Assembly (NCBI RefSeq): GCF_024919275.1 | Contig: NZ_JANWGH010000002.1 | Coordinates: 248,001-312,000, forward strand | Reading direction: 5' to 3' | Length of the DNA: 64,000 bases | Origin: Algoriphagus limi | Lineage (GTDB): Bacteria; Bacteroidota; Bacteroidia; Cytophagales; Cyclobacteriaceae | In this document: piece by piece, positions 54,171 to 63,700 of the stretch | Layout: each line of letters begins with the position of its first letter | How positions within the stretch are numbered: position 1 is the first letter of the stretch | Notes under the pieces: generated by a model | Databases searched by the model: none | What the model saw: the letters and a program-made list of their open reading frames with translations, nothing else | Told to the model about the DNA's origin: nothing | Position numbers and translations under genes: made by a program

Positions 54171-54728
54171 GTTATGTGCAATAAAGCAAAGAACCAATAA
54201 ATAGAAAATAGAGATGTTCGAAAACTTTTACAATCATGATATTGCCATTCTATTCATAGGAGGAGTATGCGCTTGGTTTCTAGCTGCAACTATTGATACT
54301 ATAAAGAATGTTCAAGGACGTAATGAAGATGGACGAAATCCTGGTGATAAAAAAACGGACAGAATTTCTGTCGTGCTTCCGAACATTAGAAAGGCGCTGG
54401 TAGATTCGGGGATACAACCCCTATTGATTGTAACTTTTGTCAATTTGTTGGATGACCCAAATGAATTAAACGTTATTGGAGTTTTTAGCTTAGTGATCTT
54501 TATCATGTTTCATGCATTTTACCTGTCTGACAAGTATTCAGGAAAGCTGTTTTATCAACTTATCATCTTATCTACTTGGGGGATCTATTTTTTCTTCATT
54601 AGTTATTCGGCTAACCTATTATAAAATAACCCACACATAACAGCACCTATACTCCACCGCGTTAACTATTTCCAGAATTCGTTTACCTTTAAGGATGCGG
54701 CGTTAGTATAGCTGCAAACCGTTATGTG
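54171..54728 (+). mobile_element. Single-gene, integron-cassette-like unit
   Basis: GTTATGTG occurs at 54171-54178 and again at 54721-54728. Between them are one small gene in the same direction (54214-54624) and a folded site of about 95 bases (54631-54729) with paired arms. That is the layout of a gene cassette: core site, gene, attC. No integrase gene is in the window, so mobility is inferred. Confidence 0.45.
54214..54624 (+). CDS. Small predicted membrane protein in the cassette, unknown function
   Basis: The 136-residue protein has about four hydrophobic segments: ILFIGGVCAWFLAATID (about 11-27), IQPLLIVTFVNLL (about 67-79), LNVIGVFSLVIFIMFHAFYLS (about 85-105, given in full as positions) and LIILSTWGIYFFFISY (about 116-131). 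A charged loop (residues 28-60) contains NEDGRNPGDKK. I do not recognise a family. The start ATG at 54214 is preceded by A-rich DNA without a clear promoter. It is the sole gene between two GTTATGTG core-like sites and so probably a cassette cargo gene. Confidence 0.65.
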   Translation: MFENFYNHDIAILFIGGVCAWFLAATIDTIKNVQGRNEDGRNPGDKKTDRISVVLPNIRKALVDSGIQPLLIVTFVNLLDDPNELNVIGVFSLVIFIMFHAFYLSDKYSGKLFYQLIILSTWGIYFFFISYSANLL

Positions 54729-54729
54729 G
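54631..54729. repeat. attC-like folded site
   Basis: Outer arms CACATAAC (54634-54641) and GTTATGTG (54721-54728) pair perfectly; inner arms CTATACT (54647-54653) and AGTATAG (54705-54711) also pair perfectly, followed by CCGC / GCGG (54657-54660, 54697-54700). The unpaired part is uneven (five bases on one side, nine on the other), as in integron attC sites with their extrahelical bases. Confidence 0.5.
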
Positions 54730-54903
54730 TAACATTCGCATTTGTTACTTTCCGAATATTAAGTGACTCCCCTATAATTGAATCTTTTTGTGTTAGCATA
54801 TCGGGAGCTTCTTACTTATGGATTTCATGGTCCATACCCTTATTGATTTCCGAGATATTTATTAATTGAAATAAAAAGTAAATAGCTAAATAAAGTCGGT
54901 TTT

Positions 54904-54933
54904 AAACAAAAAAAAGGTGAGCAAAGCTCACCT
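54904..54933 (-). terminator. Terminator for the small gene at 54983
   Basis: On the minus strand, AGGTGAGC and GCTCACCT form perfect arms around three bases and are followed by nine T (54914-54906). It is downstream of the 76-residue gene. Confidence 0.8.
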
Positions 54934-54982
54934 CTTTCTAGTAACCAAACAATCAACCAAATTAACCCTTACGAGTTTGTCT

Positions 54983-55213
54983 TTAAGAAGCCTCAGTTAA
55001 CTGGGGCTTTTCTGTTTTGTAAATAGTTACCTGAAGGACTTCAGGACCTTTGGCACTTTCAATTCCGACTTGTGGTGTTGGTTTAGTAGTTTCAAATCGG
55101 GCAGTATGTTGCAGCTGATCGGCTTCCACTTTTGCTTTGATAACAATCGTCAAAGCCATGGCAAATCCCAGTGCAGCACAGATATTTTTTTGGGTAAAGA
55201 ATGTAGTATTCAT
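54983..55213 (-). CDS. Small protein with one membrane segment, unknown function
   Basis: Using the ATG at 55213 the product has 76 residues; the longer frame starts at a TTG (55258) and is less likely. It has a hydrophobic stretch (about 11-26, ICAALGFAMALTIVIK), which is a signal or anchor, and then a polar tail ending KPQLTEAS. No family is recognised. A good terminator downstream (54904-54933) supports it as a real gene. Confidence 0.55.
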   Translation of the reverse strand: MNTTFFTQKNICAALGFAMALTIVIKAKVEADQLQHTARFETTKPTPQVGIESAKGPEVLQVTIYKTEKPQLTEAS

Positions 55214-55408
55214 GGCTTTTAATAATTGGTTTGTTTTCGTGACTACCCTATATGCCAAAAGACTACCAAAGTCAAAAAAGGCTTAAAATGAGCTAAAATC
55301 AAGGTTTTAAAGGAAAAGCTTGTACGATTTCGGACAGTGTTCTACCACGGACGGACAGAAACTGTACAAATTTCAGCTTTCACTTTTTAGGAGATTTAAG
55401 GAAATAAA

Positions 55409-55436
55409 AAAGCCCATCGACTTCTCGATGGGCTTT
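55409..55436 (-). terminator. Terminator after phoH
   Basis: AAAGCCCATCGA and TCGATGGGCTTT form perfect 12-base arms around a CTTC loop (minus strand GAAG), followed on the minus strand by TTTTATTT. It lies 18 bases after the phoH stop. Confidence 0.85.
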
Positions 55437-55454
55437 ATCTTTTTTCCGGTTTTT

Positions 55455-56801
55455 CTACAATAACTCATTCGCTAGGTTGGCCAACTCGGATCTCTCACCT
55501 TTTTCCAGCTTGATATGGGCATAGAGTGGATGATCTTTCACCCGATCAATCAAGTAAGAAAGGCCATTGGATTGAGAATCCAAATAAGGCGTATCAATTT
55601 GATGTACATCACCGGTAAAGACAATCTTGGTGTTTTCACCTGCTCGGGAAATGATTGTCTTAATCTCATGTGGAGTTAAGTTTTGAGCTTCATCTACGAT
55701 AAAGAAAATATTGGAAAGCGATCGACCTCGAATATAAGCCAAAGGCTGAATCACCAATTTTTCCTGATTGACGAGTTCGGTAATTTTCTGGTATTCCTTA
55801 TCAGTCTCCTTGTATTGATTTTGGATAAACTTTAAGTTATCCCAAAGTGGCTCCATATAAGGGTTCAACTTAGACTTAATGTCTCCAGGTAGATATCCGA
55901 TGTCTTTGTTGGATAACGGAACAATAGGTCTTGCCAGAAATATCTGCTTATAAAAGCGTCTTTGCTCGAGAGCACCTGCCAAAGCCAATAAGGTTTTACC
56001 TGTACCAGCCACTCCTTGAATGGAAACCAACTTGATATTGGGGTTCATGATGGCATGCAGGGCAAAGGTCTGCTCAGCATTTTTTGGCTTGATATTATAG
56101 GCCAACTTCTTATCTACCCTCTCTAGAATATTTTCTTCTGGATTGTAATAGGTAAGGACGGAATTCTTATTGTTTCGAAGAATGTAATAGGCATTGGCCT
56201 TTCGCTTTCTGGTACCCAAAACTGATTTTGCCTCCACAAAACCTACCTCATAAAGGGTATTGATCGCGTCAACATTTACATCTTCGAGAATGTACTTTCC
56301 GGTATTTTCCAGTTCATCAATATTCTTGATTTTACCGGTTTCGTAGTCTTCCGCATGGATTTCCAGGGATTTCGCCTTAAGTCGAAGGTTAATATCCTTG
56401 GAAACAAGAATCACCCGTCGATTTTTCTCATGCTCCTTGAGGTATAAAGCTGCGTTGAGAATTTTGTGATCATTCTTTTCTTCCCCGAAAATCACATTGG
56501 CATTCAACTTATTGTCGGGATTCATCAGAACCTTGAAGTTCCCCTTGGTCTTTCCATTAAGCGGAGTCCATTCGTGGATCATGTGATCCTGTGAAAGCTT
56601 ATCCAGCAATCGAATAAATTCCCGGGCTTCAAAGTTTTTGGTGTCATTGCCTTTTTTGAACTGATCAAGTTCCTCCAGCACCGTGATTGGAATCACCACG
56701 TCGTGCTCGGCAAAATTCATGATGGAGTTGTGTGCGTAAAGAATCACAGAAGTGTCTAGCACAAAGATTTTCCGATCTTTATCGGATTTGGCTCTAGGCA
56801 T
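55455..56801 (-). CDS. PIN-domain PhoH-like ATPase
   Basis: This 448-residue protein joins an N-terminal PIN nuclease domain (about 10-150; FVLDTSVILYAHNSIMNF with the first Asp) to a C-terminal PhoH ATPase domain (about 235-445; Walker A QGVAGTGKTLLALAG, Walker B FFIVDEAQNLTP, FTGDVHQID). The PIN-PhoH fusion (PhoH2/YlaK type) is reported to be an RNA helicase and nuclease. It is single on the minus strand with its own terminator. Target RNAs are unknown. Confidence 0.92.
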   Translation of the reverse strand: MPRAKSDKDRKIFVLDTSVILYAHNSIMNFAEHDVVIPITVLEELDQFKKGNDTKNFEAREFIRLLDKLSQDHMIHEWTPLNGKTKGNFKVLMNPDNKLNANVIFGEEKNDHKILNAALYLKEHEKNRRVILVSKDINLRLKAKSLEIHAEDYETGKIKNIDELENTGKYILEDVNVDAINTLYEVGFVEAKSVLGTRKRKANAYYILRNNKNSVLTYYNPEENILERVDKKLAYNIKPKNAEQTFALHAIMNPNIKLVSIQGVAGTGKTLLALAGALEQRRFYKQIFLARPIVPLSNKDIGYLPGDIKSKLNPYMEPLWDNLKFIQNQYKETDKEYQKITELVNQEKLVIQPLAYIRGRSLSNIFFIVDEAQNLTPHEIKTIISRAGENTKIVFTGDVHQIDTPYLDSQSNGLSYLIDRVKDHPLYAHIKLEKGERSELANLANELL

Positions 56802-56951
56802 GTGCAGGAAAATGTTAGTGGTAATCGTTGTAATAATTTAGAAAAATATCAGAACCCTTGTACATGATTTAACAATAAATTATGGTTAAACCTTGAACTT
56901 AAAAGTCATCTTACTGAGAATCAAAATGATAAAAATGAGTTCCAAGCTTGT

Positions 56952-57018
56952 AAAGTTGCAAAGTGAAAAGGCTGAGCACTCACTTAGCAACATTATCACT
57001 TTACAACATTTCAACTTT
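56952..57018. repeat. Imperfect inverted repeat after the SNF2 gene
   Basis: AAAGTTGCAAAGTGA (56952-56966) and, on the right, TCACTTTACAAC plus CAACTTT (56996-57018) are inverted with an eight-base insert in the right arm. It touches the SNF2 stop codon. Lacking a T-run, it is not a typical terminator. Confidence 0.4.
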
Positions 57019-59956
57019 AATCCAATAAAGCCCTAATATCCTCATTGTCGAGGCTTTTCATAAAGCTTTCTTCGCTTCCAATCAATTCACCCGCCAAGGC
57101 CAATTTTCTATCCTGGAGAGCCATGATTTTTTCTTCGACAGATCCTCTACTGATGAATTTGTAAATAATGACCTTGTTTTCCTGACCAATCCGATGTGCC
57201 CGGTCGATCGCCTGTGACTCTACGGCTGGATTCCACCAAGGATCCAAAAGGAACACATATTCCGCTTTGGTCAAGTTCAAACCAACCCCACCCGCCTTCA
57301 GGGAAATTAAAAATACTTTCACTTTGTCATCTTGCTGGAACCGTTCCACCTGCGCTTGTCTGTCTTTAGTCGAACCATCCAAATAGCAGTAATCGATGTT
57401 TTCTGAATCTAAATATTCCCGAACAATGGACAAATGCCTTACAAATTGGCTAAACACCAAGACCTTGTGATCTTCCGAAATGGTCGATTGCAGCATGTAG
57501 GTCACATCCTCCAATTTCCCTGAATTCCCCTCATAGTCATCTCGAACTAACTTGGGGTGATTGGCAATTTGGCGGAGTTGAGTTAGACCTCGAAGTAAGG
57601 TGAATTGCTGTCTTCCCAAGTTGGCAATTGGATTTTCGCCGATGATTTTCTCTCGATAATAGGTCTTTACCTCCTCGTAGACTTTCTCCTGCTCAGCAGT
57701 CATCGCAGAGAACTTCACATTGGTAATCTTCTCTGGCAGGTCAGTCGCAACTTGGGATTTCAGTCTTCGAAGAATAAAAGGCTTAATCAGCGCATGAAGC
57801 TTAGCTGATTTGTCCTTGTCATTTTGCTTTTCAATGGGCTGCAAAAACTGTTTCTTGAAACTATTCTGAGAGCCCAAAAGTCCTGGGTTCACAAAATTCA
57901 TCTGAGACCACAAATCCATGGTTCCATTTTCTACCGGAGTACCCGTCAAGATAAGCTTCTGCTTACTTTTCAGCTTATTGACCGCATTGGCGATGTTACT
58001 GCTTGGATTTTTGATTGCTTGGGACTCATCCAAAATCACATAATTGAAATAAAAATCCTTCAATATATGAATGTCCAAACGGGTAATCCCATAGGACGTC
58101 AACACCAAATCATACTCACGGAATTTCCAGGGGTCTTTGATACGTTGAGTTCCGGAGTAAACCAAAATCTTCAGATCCGGACAAAACTTTCTAGCTTCTA
58201 ATTCCCAGTTGTATATCAGGGAAGTAGGCATCACCAACAAAGAACAGAACCCTGGATTTTCTTCCTTTTCATAAGCCAAAAGAGCCAGGGTTTGAACGGT
58301 TTTTCCCAAACCCATATCATCGGCTAAGCAGCCTCCGAATCGAAACTCATTTAAAAAACGCAACCAATTATATCCTGCTTTTTGATAAGGACGCAGCGTG
58401 CCTTCAAAGCCTCTCGGCATCTCATAATCATCGATACTATCAAAATCCCGAAGTTTTTCAAGTTTTCGACTCAAGCTTAGCTGCACCAAATTCCCTTCCT
58501 CCAACTGCTTCGCCAAGGCTAGGTGATGCTTTCGCATGATGACTTGGCCATCGACGGTACCTTCTTCCATGAAGGAGAAAAGCTCGGAATAATTCACAAA
58601 CCAAGAAGCTGGGATTACAGCCATTTCACCATTTGGCAACTCAAATTCGGTCTGCCCTTTCATCACCATCTTTCGGATTTTAGCAAAAGGAACCAAGTAT
58701 ACACCGAATTTGATCATGGCTTTCACGTCAAACCAATCAATGCCCTCATTGACCTCAATGCTGATCTGAGCTTTTCCGATGTGGTAGATTTTTCCATCGG
58801 GATTGGATCGCTGTTGGATTTTAATATTCTTCTCAGACAACAATTCCTCATTTTCCCCTATCCATTCAAAAGCCTGTGTTTTCGGAAGCTCAACCTTTCC
58901 ATGGCTCAAATTCAGACCTAATTTCTTGATATAGGAGACGATGGATTTTTCCTTTTGAACAGCCCGAATGGTCTGCTTAAACATGAATTCTCCATCCTTT
59001 TCAATCAGAGTAACCGGCTGACTGGAAGCGGCATCATCCGCCTTCCCCAAAGGATAGTTTTCGTCTCCGTATTGGAAACGCATCTCAAAGACGATTTTAG
59101 CCTCTTCTCCGTTTTCTGCAGCACCTTCAAAAAGACCCTGATCTGTTCCGGCTAAAGTATGAATTCGGATAATCGGTTCGGGTTTTCCATGCTCCCTTGA
59201 AACTTCAAAACCCCTGGCATCGACCTCATATTGAGTCATCATAGGGGCCATGAATTTCCGGAAATACACAGGCTCCATTTTCTTCTCAATCAGAATAAAT
59301 TTCTTCTTCAAAAAAGGAAGAAGCTTCATTCCATCCACATGCTTGTGAAAATGATATAGCTTTTGTTCCACCGTAAACCAAGCGGGATCTTTCGCCAATA
59401 AATAACCTCCTCTGCCATGAATCAGGACCGACTCGCCCTTGTATTTGATTGTGGGATAGTAGTGAGTATTATCCGGGTTTTTATGAAAATGAAAAATGAT
59501 GGAAGCAGGCTCTGGCATGACCTCAATTTCCTTCCAAGTAGGGCTTCCATCCGAACCCATTTCAAACAATCTTCTTCCGATTAATTTGGGCAGAATGGCA
59601 GAACGTTGACGTTCTAAGCGAATTTCTACAAGTTCTTGAACCTGTTTGTTTTCTGTTTTTGGGTCATAAATCTGCTGCAGGTAATCCTTGGGCCGGACTT
59701 TTTTCTTCTGCGGCAAATAAACTTTGATTACCTCCTCAGGTTGCATGGCATCCATGAGTTTAATCAACTCATAGTCGCGCTCATCTAGTCCTGCATCAAA
59801 TTCCTGAGCATTAGCCGAACTGATATTTTGATATGCCAGCGAAAGCCTGCCTTGCTCATCCAACTGGACTACAAAAGATTCAAACAATAATCCTAAATAC
59901 TCATGACTGAAAATAGAATATACTATTTGAAATGGCTTGCTGGGATCTACAATCAT
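57017..59956 (-). CDS. SNF2-family DEAD/DEAH-box helicase-like ATPase
   Basis: This 979-residue protein has a long N-terminal part (about 1-500) of the bacterial SNF2-associated kind, and a C-terminal Swi2/Snf2 ATPase: motif I DDMGLGKTVQTLALL (about 545), DESQAIKN in place of DEAH (about 650), LTGTPVENG, and the helicase C region VFSQFVRHLSIVREYL, GVGLNLTKAEYVFLLDPWWNPAVE, QAIDRAHRIGQ. Such enzymes move along double-stranded DNA and remodel protein complexes; the precise target in Bacteroidota is unknown. The start is the ATG at 59956. No partner gene is evident. Confidence 0.92.
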   Translation of the reverse strand: MIVDPSKPFQIVYSIFSHEYLGLLFESFVVQLDEQGRLSLAYQNISSANAQEFDAGLDERDYELIKLMDAMQPEEVIKVYLPQKKKVRPKDYLQQIYDPKTENKQVQELVEIRLERQRSAILPKLIGRRLFEMGSDGSPTWKEIEVMPEPASIIFHFHKNPDNTHYYPTIKYKGESVLIHGRGGYLLAKDPAWFTVEQKLYHFHKHVDGMKLLPFLKKKFILIEKKMEPVYFRKFMAPMMTQYEVDARGFEVSREHGKPEPIIRIHTLAGTDQGLFEGAAENGEEAKIVFEMRFQYGDENYPLGKADDAASSQPVTLIEKDGEFMFKQTIRAVQKEKSIVSYIKKLGLNLSHGKVELPKTQAFEWIGENEELLSEKNIKIQQRSNPDGKIYHIGKAQISIEVNEGIDWFDVKAMIKFGVYLVPFAKIRKMVMKGQTEFELPNGEMAVIPASWFVNYSELFSFMEEGTVDGQVIMRKHHLALAKQLEEGNLVQLSLSRKLEKLRDFDSIDDYEMPRGFEGTLRPYQKAGYNWLRFLNEFRFGGCLADDMGLGKTVQTLALLAYEKEENPGFCSLLVMPTSLIYNWELEARKFCPDLKILVYSGTQRIKDPWKFREYDLVLTSYGITRLDIHILKDFYFNYVILDESQAIKNPSSNIANAVNKLKSKQKLILTGTPVENGTMDLWSQMNFVNPGLLGSQNSFKKQFLQPIEKQNDKDKSAKLHALIKPFILRRLKSQVATDLPEKITNVKFSAMTAEQEKVYEEVKTYYREKIIGENPIANLGRQQFTLLRGLTQLRQIANHPKLVRDDYEGNSGKLEDVTYMLQSTISEDHKVLVFSQFVRHLSIVREYLDSENIDYCYLDGSTKDRQAQVERFQQDDKVKVFLISLKAGGVGLNLTKAEYVFLLDPWWNPAVESQAIDRAHRIGQENKVIIYKFISRGSVEEKIMALQDRKLALAGELIGSEESFMKSLDNEDIRALLD

Positions 59957-60045
59957 CTAAATATTATTTTATCAAAAGAACCAAGGCTTTAAAGAGTGCA
60001 AGCTTCGGCTAATTTAGAAAGGGTAATAGCTCGAAAAATAATAAA

Positions 60046-60078
60046 AAAACCCTTTTGCATCGCTGTCAAAAGGGTTTT
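60046..60078 (-). terminator. Terminator after lspA
   Basis: AAAACCCTTTTG (60046-60057) and CAAAAGGGTTTT (60067-60078) form perfect arms; the minus strand continues in T. It ends the ileS-lspA transcript. Confidence 0.88.
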
Positions 60079-60105
60079 TATTGATCATTTCTTGTAGAAA
60101 TAGTT

Positions 60106-60729
60106 CTATTGTTCTAAAGGAGCGCTTTCCTGATGGTGATTTTCCTTCGGTTTCTCCGGGAAAAATTTTCCCTGAAAAATCAAAATAATAGCCACTCCAA
60201 TAAATATGGCCGCATCGGCAACATTAAAAATTGGCCAAAGGGCAGTATAGGAACCACCCCAAATAGGCACCCATTCAGGTATATATCCTTCCCAAATATC
60301 AAAATAAAACATATCCACTACTTGCCCATGTAGCCAAGGTGTCGGTGCATCATATGGAGCATTTCTTAACCAAACTCCATAAAATATAGAGTCTACCAAA
60401 TTGCCTATAGCACCTCCCAATATCATAGCAATACATATGATATATACCGGATGTTGTTTCTTTTTTATGATATAGTATAGATAATATCCTATACCAAACA
60501 TGGCGAATAATCGGAAAGAAGTAAGGATCAATTTCCCGTATTCTGTCCCAAGCTCCATCCCAAAAGCCATTCCTGGATTCGTGGTGTAATGCAGCTTAAA
60601 CCAGTCTCCGAAAATTATGATCTGACCTGGGGTACCAAAATCCATTTGGAAGTGAACCAGCATTTTGACCGCCTGATCAATGGCGATTACCAAAAGCGTG
60701 ATTCCAAAATATTTAAGGTATTTATTCAT
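60106..60729 (-). CDS. lspA: Lipoprotein signal peptidase II
   Basis: LspA cleaves the signal peptide of prolipoproteins after lipidation in the inner membrane. The 207-residue product has four membrane helices and both catalytic motifs with Asp: GGAIGNLVDSIFYG and NVADAAIFIGV. Asn and Gly of TTNPGMAFGME are also typical. It is longer than the E. coli enzyme (164) due to an insert (about 126-150) and a polar tail. The gene starts four bases after ileS ends, the classic ileS-lspA order. Many lipoproteins in the window (GldK, efflux parts, DUF1573) are its substrates. Confidence 0.95.
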   Translation of the reverse strand: MNKYLKYFGITLLVIAIDQAVKMLVHFQMDFGTPGQIIIFGDWFKLHYTTNPGMAFGMELGTEYGKLILTSFRLFAMFGIGYYLYYIIKKKQHPVYIICIAMILGGAIGNLVDSIFYGVWLRNAPYDAPTPWLHGQVVDMFYFDIWEGYIPEWVPIWGGSYTALWPIFNVADAAIFIGVAIILIFQGKFFPEKPKENHHQESAPLEQ

Positions 60730-60733
60730 CTTA

Positions 60734-63700
60734 TTAGTTGCCTTCCGCCTTTTGGACTATAACAGCGATTTCGAAATCATCCATGTCCAAAAGAGTTCCT
60801 CCTTTAGCTTCTTCTGTCACACGCAAACTCAGCGCTTGGGTTTCAGATTGAATGTAAGAACCGAAATTTTCTACGGAAGCATCCACCAATGTATTACCAT
60901 CAGCGATTTGAATGTGAATTTTATCCTGTACTTCCAGCCCCATCTCCTTTCGAAGATTTTGGATTCGATTGACTAGATCACGGGCGACTCCCTCCTGCTT
61001 CAATTCCTCAGTCACTGTCACATCTAGAGCTACCGTTACGCCTCCATCAGAAGCTACCGACCAGCCAGGAATGTCTTGTGAAGAAATCAAGACTTCTTCC
61101 AAAAGTAAATCCACTGCTTCCCCATCTACATCGATGGATAATTTACCTTCTCGTTCTATCTGATTGATCTCATCCTGACCCCAAGATTTGATAGCAGCAA
61201 CCACAAAGCGCATCTTTGGACCATACTTTTTACCCAAAACAGGCAAGTTCGGCTTCACTTCTTTCACCAAAATACCGGAAGCATCATCCAAGAATTCAAT
61301 TTGCTTGATGTTTACTTCTGTTTTGATCAATTCGGCTACGTGTTCGATTTGCTCCTGCGTCTTTTTGCTGAGCACAGGAATCAAAATACGCTGCAAAGGC
61401 TGTCTCACTTTTAGCTTTTCCTTCTTTCGAAGTGAATGCACCAAGGAAGAAATAGTTTGAGCCAATTCCATGCTTCTCTCCAAGTCTTCATCGATCAAGG
61501 ATTGATTTGCCGAAACCCAATCGGTCAAATGCACGGATTCTTTACCACCTTCTCCTGCTTCAGTCAAGTTTTTGTATAACCAATCTGAATAAAAAGGCGC
61601 AAAAGAAGACATCAACTGAGTCAAGGAAAGCAAGCACTCGTATAAGGTTTCGTAAGCTGCCTGCTTATCCGCATTCATCTCTCCTCTCCAGAATCGCTTT
61701 CGAGCCAGACGAACGTACCAGTTGGACAGTTGGTCCACAGTAAAATTCATGATCGCTCGGGTAGCTCGGGTAGCATCGTATTGATCCATTGCTTCCTCCA
61801 CTTCCGCGATCAAAGACTGCAATTTGGAGATAATCCACTGATCGAGTTCAGCACGATCTTTCACTGCAATAGCCTTGGATGGATCATAGATAAATGCATC
61901 CAAATTGGCATAAAGCGCGAAGAAATTATAGGTATTTTGAAGGGTTCCAAAGAAGCGACGCTGCACTTCAGTCACACCATCCAAATTGAATTTCAAATTG
62001 TCCCAAGGATTAGCATTGCTAAGCATGTACCAGCGAAGTGCATCTGGACCGTATTCTTTTAGGGTCTTGAATGGGTCAACGGCATTGCCTAATCGCTTGG
62101 ACATTTTGTTTCCGTTTTTATCCAAAACCAGACCATTAGCGATTACATTTTTGAATGCTACGGAATCAAACAGCATCACCGCGATTGCATGCAAGGTGAA
62201 GAACCAACCTCGCGTTTGATCCACCCCTTCAGCGATGTAATCGGCAGGAAAATTATGCTTGAAAATGGATTGATTTTCAAAAGGAAAATGCCATTGCGCA
62301 TACGGCATGGCTCCGGAATCAAACCAAACGTCAATCAAATCAGGCTCACGGAACATCTTTTCTCCCTTGGAAGAAACCAAGATCACATCGTCCACATAAG
62401 GTCGGTGTAAGTCGAGTTCTTTTCCTTCATAAGGAGATTTTTCCATGAAACCGGCCGCGATGGATTTTTCGATTTCAGTGTTGAGTTCAGAGATCGAACC
62501 GATGCATTTTTCTTCCGAACCGTCACTTGTTCTCCAGATCGGAAGTGGAGTCCCCCAGAAACGGGAGCGGCTCAGGTTCCAATCCACCAGATTTTCCAAC
62601 CAGTTACCAAAACGACCAGTTCCAGTCGCCTCAGGCTTCCAGTTGATAGTTTTATTAAGTGCTACCAGTTGATCTTTGTAAGCGGTTGTTTTGATAAACC
62701 AGCTTTCTAATGGATAGTAAAGCACCGGTTTATCTGTACGCCAGCAGTGTGGATAGCTGTGTTCGTATTTCTCAACCTTAAAGGCTTTATTTTCATTTTT
62801 CAGAATGATGGAGATAATAATATCGGTGTTTTTATAATCCGAAGCACCTTCATCATCTTCCGTGTAATTCTTCACAAAGAAATCATCTGGGCCAAATTCT
62901 TTATGAGCCGTGATTCCATGTTCCTTCATTTTAGCAGCCAGATATTCACCTACTACAGGAAGGAATTTCCCTTGCTTATCCACCACCGGGATGTCATTGC
63001 CCAATTCGTCCTTTACAAATACTCCGGGAACATTATTCTGAACCAAAGTTCGGAAGTCATCCGCACCAAAGGCTTTAGCCAAGTGCACGATACCAGTACC
63101 ATCTTCAGTAGTGACATAATCTCCAGCAACAACGGTAAAGGCAGGATACGGTAGCGCCAACCCTTCGATCGGGAAAAGTTGCTCATATTCCCAGCCGAGC
63201 ATATCTTTCCCTTTGAACTCTTCTATGATTTCAAAAGGGATCAACTTGTCGCCCGGCTTATAATCCTCCAATTTCAGATCAGCAGCCTTTGGGTTGAGAT
63301 ATGCTCCCATTCGAGCCTTCGCCAAAATCACGTTGACAGGCTCAAAAGTGTAAGGATTAAAAGTCTTAACCTTTACATAATCAAGCTTTTCCCCAATCGC
63401 CAAAGCCGAGTTGGATGGCAAAGTCCAAGGCGTAGTAGTCCAAGCCAGGATGTAAGTATTATCCTGATTTTTGAGCTTAAACTGAGCCGTAATGGAAGTA
63501 TCCTTAACGTCTTTGTAAGTTCCCGGCTGATTCAGTTCGTGAGAAGAAAGACCCGTTCCCGCTGCCGGAGAATACGGCTGAATCGTGTAGCCTTTGTATA
63601 AAAGGCCTTTTTCATAAAGCCGCTTCAAGAGATACCAAAGGGTCTCGATGTACTTGCTGTCAAAAGTAATGTAAGGATCATCCAGGTCTACCCAATAGCC

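Noticed and set aside
54214..54624. Toxin or antitoxin gene in the cassette
   Set aside because: Cassettes often carry toxin-antitoxin pairs, but here there is only one multi-helix membrane protein and no partner frame.
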